A stretch of DNA of 6,091 nucleotides, taken from the NCBI GenBank assembly GCA_947447845.1, contig CANFNO010000190.1:1-6091 (forward strand), in the 5' to 3' direction. The notes beneath the pieces were generated by a model, which was given only the letters and a program-made list of their open reading frames with translations, was not told the DNA's origin and did not search any database. Of the stretch, positions 1-6,091 are shown in pieces. Made by a program: the position numbers and the translations under genes. Position 1 is the first letter of the stretch. Each line of letters starts with the position of its first letter. The DNA is from Burkholderiales bacterium. Its GTDB lineage: Bacteria; Pseudomonadota; Gammaproteobacteria; Burkholderiales; Burkholderiaceae.

Positions 1-3000
1 CCGAACTGCACCTGCGCATTGGCCGCGCGCTGTGGCGCCAGGTCGAGGGCCAGGATTTGGACAAGCAGGTGTTTGGCATCGTGGACCAGCTCAACCAGGC
101 CACCGCGCTGCTCAGCGACGCGGACGAACGCCTGGCCATTGCCGGCCTGAATCTGCGCGCCGGCTTGCGCGCCAAGGCCTCCATGGCCTACCAGGCGGCG
201 GCCAATTATTTCAACGCGGGCATCGCTCTGCTACCCGCTCAGGCTTGGGCGCGGCACTACGACCTGAGCTGGGATTTGCACATGAACCTGGTGGAGTGCG
301 AGTCGGTGCTCAACCTGGATGCACCCTTTGCACAGCATTTGGCAACGTTGTTGACGCACGTGCAACGCCCCGAGCAGCGCACCCTGATTCGGGTGCGCCA
401 GACCATTCAGCTCTGCCAATCGAGCCAGATGATGGAAGGTCTGGCGGTCGGCCGGCTCGCGCTGGCCGAAGCCGGGCTGAACATTCCACCGCTGGAAGAC
501 ACCGCTGGGTTAAACGCCGCCTTCAATCGGGAGCTGGATCACTTCTGGCAAGTGGTGGGCCAGCGCCCCTTGGGCGAAGTGTTGTACGCGTTACCCATAG
601 CCACCGACAGCCAAACCGAAAATCTGCTGCGCCTGATTGCCTCCATGAGCGACGCGGCCACCATCCTGAGCGAGCCTTTCCTGTCCATGATCGCGGTGTT
701 GGGCGCTAACCGTTCGCTGGCCTATGGCAACACGGTGCTGTCGCCCATGGTGTACACCTTGCTGGGCCAGGCCTTGGTCTCCAAGCTGCGCGATTATGAC
801 CATGCCAACCAGCTGGCCCAGGTGGCGATTCGCCTGTCCGATGAAAAGCTCAAAGACCTGTGGTCCTTTGGGCGCGCCCGAGTCCACCAGTTCTGGTTTG
901 TGCTGCACTGGTCGCGCCATTACGAGTGCGACCACCAGGAGCTGGAAGAAGCGTATCGCGTTACGCAGCGCGGCCACGACCCGATTTTTGGCGCCTACAT
1001 GCTGGCCACCACGGCCATCATGCATTACACGCTGGGCCGCAACCTGGAGGATGTGTTGGTTGCGCACCAGCGCGTGGTGGAGCACTGCAAACCCTACCCT
1101 ATGGAAGTCGTGGTGGCCTTTACCCAGCCCTACGCGGCGGCGGCGGCGGCCTTGCGTGGCGAGACGCAAAACCTGACCACCATGACTGGTGCACACATGG
1201 ACGAAGCGGCCTATGTGCAAGGCTTTGCCTCCATCCCGATGGTGATGGGCATGCTGCGGGGTGCCCAGATTCCGCTCTACGGCTTGGCGGGCGAATACGA
1301 GAAAACCCTGGAGCTTGCGGCTGACCGTAATCTGGAACTCTCGCCTCCGTTTCGTCAGCATGTGGCGGTGAGCTTTTGGCGTGGCATTGCCGCCGCGCGG
1401 CTGGCCTGCGGCGCGCAGGCTGAACGGCGTACGCAACTGCTGGCCTTGCTACAGGAAAGCGAAGACTTTCTGAGTGCGGTGGCCGAACGCGGTTCACCGG
1501 TCAACGTGCAGCACAAGATTTGGATGCTGCGTGCCGAACATGCGCGCGCCGAGGGCCGCACCGGCGAAGTCGCCGACGCCATGCAGCGGGCCGCCAATGC
1601 GGCACAGCAACACGGCTTTGTTTTGGCGCAGAGTTATTGCCTTGAAAGCCTGGGTCTGTGGCTGCTGGAAAGCCAGGGTGACCACGCCCTGGCAGTGCAA
1701 TGCCTGCAAGAAGCTGCGCAAGGCTATCGGCGCGTGCAGGCCACGGTCCTGCAGCGCCGGGTTGAGGCACGACTGCACAGTGAGAGTGACGAGCCGAGCA
1801 CCCGCCCCAGCGCGGTGGTCCCAAGTTCATCGGACCTGGATGGCCTGGACGCCATCGACATGCTGGCCATTTTGCGCGCCATGCAAACCATCAGCAGCCA
1901 TGTGGACAAGGCGACCCTGATGTCGCGGTTGCTGAAAATCATTGCCGATGTATCGGGCGCACAGCAGGCCTGTATCGTGCACGCCCGCGAGGACGATTTG
2001 CAGACCGAGGTGGTGCTGGGCATGGCCTCAAGTCAGGAAGCCATGCCGCAAAGTGTGCTGCGTTATGTGCTGAATTCGGGGGAAGCCGTTGCCATCAACG
2101 CCACCACTCACCACGCGTTTGCTTCGGACCCCTACTTTGCCCGCAAGCTGCCTGCGGCCGTGGTGTGCCTGCCGATTGGTCTTCGCAATCCGATCAGCCG
2201 GGCGCTTTATCTGGAGCACAGTCTGCTGGGCGACGTGTTTTCTGAGCAGCGTCGCAAGGTGTTGAAGTGGCTTACGGCGCAGGCCGCCATCTCCATTGAA
2301 AACGCCGAGTTGTATGGCAACCTGGAACAGCAGGTGGCCGAGCGCACCAAGCTCTTGCAGCAGCAACAACTGGAACTGCAGCAGGCCAAGGAGCACGCTG
2401 AAGAAGCCACGCGCGGAAAGTCTGAATTTCTGGCCAATATGAGTCACGAAATCCGCACCCCCATGAACGCCATCATCGGGCTCTCCCATCTGGCGCTAAA
2501 GAAAGAAACCGATGCACGCCAGCGCGACTACATCACCAAGATCCGGCAAAGCGGACAGCATCTGCTGGGCATCCTGAACGACATCCTGGACTTCTCCAAG
2601 GTCGAGGCGGGCCGCCTGGACATTGAAATCATTCCCTTTGAACTCGACACCGTGTTTGAAACCATCGCCAGCATCTCTGCGGAAAAGGCCAATGCCAAAG
2701 GCCTCGAACTGATCTGGCATGTAGCCCCCGACGTGCCGCAGGGTCTGATTGGGGACCCATTGCGGCTGGGTCAAATATTGATCAACTACACCACCAACGC
2801 TTTCAAGTTCACCGACAAGGGGGAGGTCGGTATTGCGGTGACGGTGGACTCCAGGGACACCAGCACTGCCACGCTGCGCTTTGAAGTGCATGACACCGGC
2901 ATTGGCTTGTCCCCTGAGCAAATTGAGCGACTTTTCAACAGCTTTTCACAGGCCGACAGTTCTACAACTCGAAGATACGGCGGCACGGGTCTGGGACTGG

Positions 3001-4643
3001 CCATCAGCAAACGTCTGGCGGGTCTGATGGGGGGTGAAGTCGGCGTGCGCAGCACGCTGGGCCAGGGTTCTACCTTTTGGTTCACGGCGAACCTGGGCCT
3101 CGGTGCCACCAGCACGCGGCGCGTGCTGGCTGCGGATTTGCACAACAAACGCGTCTTGGTGGTGGACGACAACGCCAATGCAGCAGCGGTGCTGTGCGAG
3201 CAGTTACTTGCGTTGGGGTGCATGGCGTACGGCCTGGTGTCCGGGCACGCTGCGCTGGACGAATTGCGCCGCGCCGCGATTGCCTGCGAGCCCTATGACG
3301 TAGTGATGACCGACTGGCAGATGCCCGAATTGGATGGTCTTGAATTGATTGAACGCATCAATGCTTCAGGCATATCACCCTTGCCAAAGAAGGTGCTGGT
3401 CACGGCCTTCGGCCGCGAAGCAGTAGACAAAAAAGCCGAGGAATCAGGCGTTGCGCAGATATTGCTCAAACCCGTCAGCAACTCTTTGCTTTACGACTCG
3501 CTGATGAATCTATTTGGGGTTGAAATTCAGGCCCCGCAAAGAGTGCAATTGCAAAGCGATGTGATTGCCGCCGAAATACTCAACCCCCTGCGCGGTGCAC
3601 GCATCCTGCTGGTGGAAGACAACGAGATAAACCAGCAGGTGGCTATGGAGATGCTGGAGTCCGAGAACTTCCTGATAGACCTGGCTGCCAACGGGTTGCA
3701 AGCCATTGAAAAGGTCAACAGCGCACGGCTGGAAAATCAGCCCTACGACCTGGTGCTGATGGACATGCAAATGCCGGTGATGGACGGTGTGACCGCATCG
3801 AGCCAGATTCGCCGTGATGCCGCCAATGCCACGACACCCATTGTCGCAATGACGGCCAATGCGCAGGATGCTGACCGTCAGCTGTGCCTGAATGCCGGAA
3901 TGAATGATTTTGTAACCAAACCCATAGAGCCAAAGGACCTTTGGGCGGCTCTGGGTAAATGGATCAAACCCCGCGAGGGCTTGGGACAGGTGCACAAGGT
4001 TACCGAGCACAAACCTGCCGTGGAGAGCGGCGTTTTGCAGGCGCTCGGGGGCGTCGCGGGAATGGACGCCAAGACAGGACTCAGCCGATCTTCCGGCAAT
4101 GCCGATCTCTACGTCCAAATGCTCAAGCGATTTGTCAAAAGCCAGGAGCACACCGGCACAGACCTTCACCGGATGGTCAACGGGGGCGACATGGCAACCG
4201 CAGAGCGAATCGCCCACACCTTGCGCGGTGTGGCGGGAAACCTCGGGGTGACCGGATTGCAGGAAGACGCGCAAAGACTGGAGTCTGCGCTGCGCCATTC
4301 GAGCCCCATGATTGAAATTCTGGCGCTGGTGGATGTCGTTGCGGCCAGCCTGGGTTCGGTGCGGGACGCACTCCAGGAAGCACTCGGCTTGGGCACAGAC
4401 CCGGCACCTGAAATGGACGCGAAAGAATCCGCTCAGGTGCTGGATTCCTTGCGCAACTATCTGGACCTGGACGACGCGCAGGCGATCGATGCACTTAGAA
4501 AATTGGAGCCCGTGTTGCGCCGTGTGATGGGTGAAAACCCGTTCCGCGATTTCGAAGCAGCGGTCGGTAGTTTTGAGTTTGAAGAAGCGCAGGCCCTGTT
4601 GCGCAGCAGCGGCGCGCTTAGTGCGCTGTCCGGCGAGTTGTGA
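1..4643 (+). CDS. Giant hybrid sensor histidine kinase (AAA/TPR-like region - GAF - HisKA - HATPase - REC - REC - HPt), 5' partial
   Basis: Sensor kinase running an intramolecular His-Asp-His phosphorelay, probably cytoplasmic because no membrane segment is visible. The frame is open from base 1; the TTG at 57 is not the start, since residues 1-18 (first complete codon at base 3) already read [13 protein letters not shown], a stretch typical of the region after the ATPase domain in AAA-ATPase/sensor kinase fusions. Seen, by residue: helical TPR-like region about 1-610; GAF about 620-767; Gln-rich coiled coil 773-808; HisKA with [14 protein letters not shown], phospho-His815; HATPase with N-box Asn928/Asn932, G1 DTGIG at Asp964 and G2 YGGTGLGL at 993; REC1 with Asp1055/Asp1056, phospho-Asp1104, Thr1134, Lys1156; REC2 with Glu1205/Asp1206, phospho-Asp1254, Thr1284, Lys1306; HPt with phospho-His1405 in AHTLRG; helical tail about 1477-1546. 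Stop TGA is at 4641-4643. Known for the family: an N-terminal Ser/Thr kinase domain and an ATPase domain often precede this part; their presence here is inferred. The ligand and response regulator are unknown. Confidence 0.95.
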   Translation, partial: ELHLRIGRALWRQVEGQDLDKQVFGIVDQLNQATALLSDADERLAIAGLNLRAGLRAKASMAYQAAANYFNAGIALLPAQAWARHYDLSWDLHMNLVECESVLNLDAPFAQHLATLLTHVQRPEQRTLIRVRQTIQLCQSSQMMEGLAVGRLALAEAGLNIPPLEDTAGLNAAFNRELDHFWQVVGQRPLGEVLYALPIATDSQTENLLRLIASMSDAATILSEPFLSMIAVLGANRSLAYGNTVLSPMVYTLLGQALVSKLRDYDHANQLAQVAIRLSDEKLKDLWSFGRARVHQFWFVLHWSRHYECDHQELEEAYRVTQRGHDPIFGAYMLATTAIMHYTLGRNLEDVLVAHQRVVEHCKPYPMEVVVAFTQPYAAAAAALRGETQNLTTMTGAHMDEAAYVQGFASIPMVMGMLRGAQIPLYGLAGEYEKTLELAADRNLELSPPFRQHVAVSFWRGIAAARLACGAQAERRTQLLALLQESEDFLSAVAERGSPVNVQHKIWMLRAEHARAEGRTGEVADAMQRAANAAQQHGFVLAQSYCLESLGLWLLESQGDHALAVQCLQEAAQGYRRVQATVLQRRVEARLHSESDEPSTRPSAVVPSSSDLDGLDAIDMLAILRAMQTISSHVDKATLMSRLLKIIADVSGAQQACIVHAREDDLQTEVVLGMASSQEAMPQSVLRYVLNSGEAVAINATTHHAFASDPYFARKLPAAVVCLPIGLRNPISRALYLEHSLLGDVFSEQRRKVLKWLTAQAAISIENAELYGNLEQQVAERTKLLQQQQLELQQAKEHAEEATRGKSEFLANMSHEIRTPMNAIIGLSHLALKKETDARQRDYITKIRQSGQHLLGILNDILDFSKVEAGRLDIEIIPFELDTVFETIASISAEKANAKGLELIWHVAPDVPQGLIGDPLRLGQILINYTTNAFKFTDKGEVGIAVTVDSRDTSTATLRFEVHDTGIGLSPEQIERLFNSFSQADSSTTRRYGGTGLGLAISKRLAGLMGGEVGVRSTLGQGSTFWFTANLGLGATSTRRVLAADLHNKRVLVVDDNANAAAVLCEQLLALGCMAYGLVSGHAALDELRRAAIACEPYDVVMTDWQMPELDGLELIERINASGISPLPKKVLVTAFGREAVDKKAEESGVAQILLKPVSNSLLYDSLMNLFGVEIQAPQRVQLQSDVIAAEILNPLRGARILLVEDNEINQQVAMEMLESENFLIDLAANGLQAIEKVNSARLENQPYDLVLMDMQMPVMDGVTASSQIRRDAANATTPIVAMTANAQDADRQLCLNAGMNDFVTKPIEPKDLWAALGKWIKPREGLGQVHKVTEHKPAVESGVLQALGGVAGMDAKTGLSRSSGNADLYVQMLKRFVKSQEHTGTDLHRMVNGGDMATAERIAHTLRGVAGNLGVTGLQEDAQRLESALRHSSPMIEILALVDVVAASLGSVRDALQEALGLGTDPAPEMDAKESAQVLDSLRNYLDLDDAQAIDALRKLEPVLRRVMGENPFRDFEAAVGSFEFEEAQALLRSSGALSALSGEL

Positions 4644-4685
4644 GGTAGCCGGTACTTCTGGCAACCTGAACACCCAAGCAGTCAT

Positions 4686-4716
4686 ACCCGGGCGATTGTT
4701 GCCCCGGTCTACTTTT
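4686..4716 (+). terminator. Candidate rho-independent terminator of the kinase gene
   Basis: Beginning 43 bases after the kinase stop codon, ACCCGGGC (4686-4693) can pair with GCCCCGGT (4701-4708) around a 7-base loop. That gives seven Watson-Crick pairs, six of them G-C, with one C-C mismatch. The sequence then runs CTACTTTT, a short and interrupted T tract. Position and GC-rich stem fit a terminator, but the mismatch and weak T run make it marginal. Confidence 0.4.
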
Positions 4717-4720
4717 GGGT

Positions 4721-4749
4721 TGTTCACAGTTCCTATAGTTTGTGTTCAC
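4721..4749. repeat. Direct repeat TGTTCAC, two copies with 22-base period
   Basis: TGTTCAC occurs at 4721-4727 and again at 4743-4749. The start-to-start distance of 22 bases is close to two helical turns, so both copies would face the same side of the DNA. They lie just upstream of the TATACT box, where an activator or repressor could bind. Two 7-base copies could also arise by chance, so function is inferred. Confidence 0.3.
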
Positions 4750-4783
4750 CGGGGGTTTACCCCTTCTGGCTATACTGGATTGG
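4745..4783 (+). promoter_or_regulatory. Weak candidate sigma-70 promoter for the efflux adaptor gene
   Basis: TATACT at 4771-4776 matches the -10 consensus at five of six positions and would place transcription start near 4783. No good -35 sits at the usual 16-18 base spacing. The nearest TTGACA-like hexamer is TTCACC at 4745-4750, with a 20-base spacer, so the promoter may need an activator or may be misassigned. A second AT-rich hexamer, TATAGT at 4734-4739, is a poorer alternative that also lacks a convincing -35. Confidence 0.35.
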
Positions 4784-4786
4784 TCG

Positions 4787-4810
4787 GGTTGCGCAAGGTC
4801 TTTTGCAACC
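4787..4810. promoter_or_regulatory. 24-base imperfect palindrome: possible repressor operator or leader hairpin
   Basis: GGTTGC (4787-4792) is the exact reverse complement of GCAACC (4805-4810). Inside, A4795-A4796 pair with T4801-T4802, with one G-T wobble (4793/4804) and one C-T mismatch (4794/4803) in between, leaving the loop GGTC. The element begins 10 bases after the TATACT box, so it would overlap the start of transcription. Many RND pump operons are controlled by a TetR-family repressor that binds a palindrome of about this length over the promoter, which makes an operator plausible. It could instead act as RNA structure in the leader. No regulator gene is in the window. Confidence 0.4.
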
Positions 4811-4828
4811 ACTCACTATTTTCCTAAT

Positions 4829-4858
4829 CCGGGGCTGCCAAGCCCCGGTTTCATTCTC
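4829..4858 (+). terminator. Strong GC-rich stem-loop with T-rich 3' flank, just before the adaptor gene
   Basis: CCGGGGCT (4829-4836) and AGCCCCGG (4841-4848) form a perfect 8-bp stem with the 4-base loop GCCA, followed by TTTCATTCT. The shape is that of an intrinsic terminator with a modest T tract. It ends 22 bases before the adaptor start codon and 11 bases before its ribosome binding site. It may terminate read-through from the kinase gene. If the promoter near 4771 is real, the hairpin sits in the mRNA leader, where it could attenuate transcription or stabilise the 5' end. Confidence 0.55.
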
Positions 4859-4859
4859 T

Positions 4860-4864
4860 AAGGG
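4860..4864 (+). promoter_or_regulatory. Ribosome binding site of the efflux adaptor gene
   Basis: AAGGG lies six bases upstream of the ATG at 4871, at suitable spacing for a Shine-Dalgarno site. It supports this start over internal TTG (4892) or GTG (4895) codons, which would shorten the signal peptide's positively charged N region. Confidence 0.65.
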
Positions 4865-4870
4865 TTCAAT

Positions 4871-6091
4871 ATGCATGCATTGAAAAATGCTTTGGTGTCC
4901 GTATGGCATCGCGCAGACGCTGGTCTGTTGCTTTTGGGTGCAGCTGGCTTGCTTGCAGCCTGTGGCCAGTCGGCGCCGCCGCCCGCAGCCGCCGCCGGCC
5001 AGGCACCCCCGCCAGCCCAGGTGGGCGTGGTGACGGTGGCGAGCAGCACCGTGGGGTTGGTGACTGAATTGCCAGGCCGCACCGAGGCCTCGCGCGTGGC
5101 CCAAGTGCGGGCCCGTGTAGCCGGTATTTTGCAAAGCAGACAGTTCACCGAAGGCTCCGAGGTCCGGGCCAATCAAACCTTGTTCCAGATCGACGCGGCC
5201 CCCTACAAAGCTGTATTGGCAAGCACCCAGGCCGCACTGGCCAAGGCTGAAGCCAATCTGACCTCGGCCCAGGCCCAGGCCGAGCGCTACAAACCACTGG
5301 CGGCAGCCCACGCCATCAGCGAACAGGACCTGATCGTGGCAGTAGCTGCGCAAAAGCTGGCGGAAGCGGATGTTGCTGCGGCCAAGGCAGCCATTCAGTC
5401 CGCGCAAATCAATGTGGGTTATGCGACCGTCACCACGCCCATCTCCGGGCGCATTGGCCGCGCGCTGGTGACCGAAGGTGCGCTGGTCGGGCAGGGCGAG
5501 GCTACGCAGTTGGCGCTGGTGCAGCAGATCAACCCGATGTACATCAACTTCACGCAGCCGGTGGCCGATGTGCTGCGCCTGCGCGCGGCCATTGCCAATG
5601 GCACGTTGAAGACTGCGGGCGGTGCAGAGTCTGCCCAGGTTCGCATCGTGCTGGATGACGGCAGCGTCTATCCGATGCCCGGCAAGCTCTTGTTTAGCGA
5701 CCTGAGTGTGGACCCGACCTCGGGTCAGATCACCTTGCGCGCCGAAGTCCCCAACCCCAAAGGCGTGTTGCTGCCCGGCATGTATGTGCGCGCGCAGTTG
5801 CAACAGGCCGCTGTTGGTGGCGCTTTTCTGTTGCCGCAACAAGCGGTGCAACGCACCCAACAAGGCGATAGCGTCAAGGTTGTGGGAGCTGACGGCATGG
5901 TGGAGACCCGGTCGATCAAGGTGGGTAATGGCAAAGATGGCCAGTGGGTCGTGCTCTCCGGCTTGAAGGATGGCGAACAGGTGGTGGTGGATGGCTTCCA
6001 GAAGATGATGGGCAAAGCCCCGGTCAAGCCTGTGCCCTGGACGCCAGGCGGTGCAGCACCCGCAGCACCTGCAACTGCCGCAAGTGCCCCC
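4871..6091 (+). CDS. RND efflux pump periplasmic adaptor lipoprotein (AcrA/MexA-type membrane fusion protein), 3' partial
   Basis: Periplasmic adaptor that should link an inner-membrane RND transporter to an outer-membrane channel for drug or solvent export. The 407 visible codons run to the window edge without a stop. Residues 1-30 are a lipoprotein signal peptide: charged start (Lys5, His13, Arg14), hydrophobic core, and lipobox LAAC with lipidated Cys31. A Pro/Ala-rich linker follows (about 34-50). The lipoyl domain is split: first half about 75-115 and second half about 184-225 (YATVTTPISGRIG). Between them an Ala/Gln-rich alpha-hairpin (about 116-182) would contact the outer-membrane channel. 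Beta-barrel and membrane-proximal regions follow, including DPTSGQITLRAEVPNP and LLPGMYVRAQL (about 281-310), the strongest family signatures. The chain already exceeds E. coli AcrA (397 residues) and ends in a Pro/Ala-rich tail from about 391. ATG 4871 is chosen for its ribosome binding site and the complete signal peptide. Substrates cannot be told from the sequence, and no specific gene name is assigned among acrA, mexA and similar. Confidence 0.95.
   Translation, partial: MHALKNALVSVWHRADAGLLLLGAAGLLAACGQSAPPPAAAAGQAPPPAQVGVVTVASSTVGLVTELPGRTEASRVAQVRARVAGILQSRQFTEGSEVRANQTLFQIDAAPYKAVLASTQAALAKAEANLTSAQAQAERYKPLAAAHAISEQDLIVAVAAQKLAEADVAAAKAAIQSAQINVGYATVTTPISGRIGRALVTEGALVGQGEATQLALVQQINPMYINFTQPVADVLRLRAAIANGTLKTAGGAESAQVRIVLDDGSVYPMPGKLLFSDLSVDPTSGQITLRAEVPNPKGVLLPGMYVRAQLQQAAVGGAFLLPQQAVQRTQQGDSVKVVGADGMVETRSIKVGNGKDGQWVVLSGLKDGEQVVVDGFQKMMGKAPVKPVPWTPGGAAPAAPATAASAP

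Noticed and set aside
57..59. TTG at 57 as the start of the kinase gene
   Set aside because: There is no convincing ribosome binding site, and the frame continues upstream to base 1 with family-like residues, so this is an internal codon.
1134..1151. Run of five GCG codons plus GCC giving six alanines (residues 378-383)
   Set aside because: A short trinucleotide run inside an alanine-rich helical region; it is in frame and too short to argue for phase variation.
3510..4727. A 405-codon open frame on the minus strand opposite the end of the kinase gene
   Set aside because: It lies opposite the REC2, HPt and tail coding sequence, which has intact family motifs on the plus strand. Its protein is rich in His, Gln, Arg and Cys without recognisable motifs, as expected of a shadow frame in GC-rich DNA.
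4751..4763. GGGGG TTTA CCCC mini-hairpin between the direct repeat and the -10 box
   Set aside because: Only four base pairs with a 4-base loop; it may matter as spacer sequence but cannot be supported as a feature.
4871..4880. Self-complementary ATGCATGCAT covering the adaptor start codon
   Set aside because: A 10-base perfect palindrome made of a simple repeat of ATGC; likely incidental to the Met-His-Ala codons.
4757..5863. A 368-codon open frame on the minus strand opposite the adaptor gene
   Set aside because: The plus strand here encodes a clear AcrA/MexA-type adaptor with signal peptide and family motifs. The minus-strand protein has biased, low-complexity composition and no domain I recognise.
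6062..6091. Pro/Ala-rich end of the adaptor as evidence of a frameshift or gene end
   Set aside because: The frame is continuous to the window edge, and Pro/Ala-rich C-terminal tails are common in these adaptors; the gene simply runs out of the window.

Overview
The window holds two plus-strand genes, both cut by a window edge, separated by a 227-base intergenic region with several nested structural signals. Third codon positions are mostly G or C. The protein types (a very large hybrid sensor kinase of the AAA/TPR-like class and a MexA/AcrA-type lipoprotein adaptor) and the codon style suggest a Gram-negative proteobacterium, most likely a betaproteobacterium of the Burkholderiales (Comamonadaceae-like). 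That placement is inferred from sequence style; no marker gene is present.

Bases 1-4643 encode the C-terminal 1,546 residues of a giant multidomain hybrid sensor histidine kinase. The reading frame is already open at base 1. Visible parts in order are a long helical, TPR-like region that usually follows an AAA/NACHT-type ATPase domain, a GAF domain, a coiled-coil linker, HisKA, HATPase, two receiver domains, an HPt domain and a helical C-terminal tail. All expected phosphotransfer residues are intact (His815, Asp1104, Asp1254, His1405, numbered from the first complete codon at base 3). The chain therefore carries a full His-Asp-His relay with an extra receiver. Its output regulator is not in the window.

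Bases 4644-4870 contain a terminator-like hairpin soon after the kinase stop, a direct repeat TGTTCAC with 22-base period, a TATACT -10-like box, a 24-base imperfect palindrome just downstream of that box, and a perfect 8-bp GC-rich hairpin 22 bases before the next start codon. Together these look like the end of one transcription unit and a regulated promoter and leader for the next.

Bases 4871-6091 encode the first 407 residues of a periplasmic adaptor lipoprotein of an RND (AcrAB/MexAB-type) tripartite efflux pump. It still has no stop at the window edge. The inner-membrane RND transporter, and perhaps an outer-membrane channel, would be expected downstream. Nothing in the sequence proves that the kinase controls the pump. 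I found no RNA genes, mobile elements or CRISPR arrays. I do not see a clearly undescribed system; the most interesting material is the compact regulatory region and the kinase architecture.
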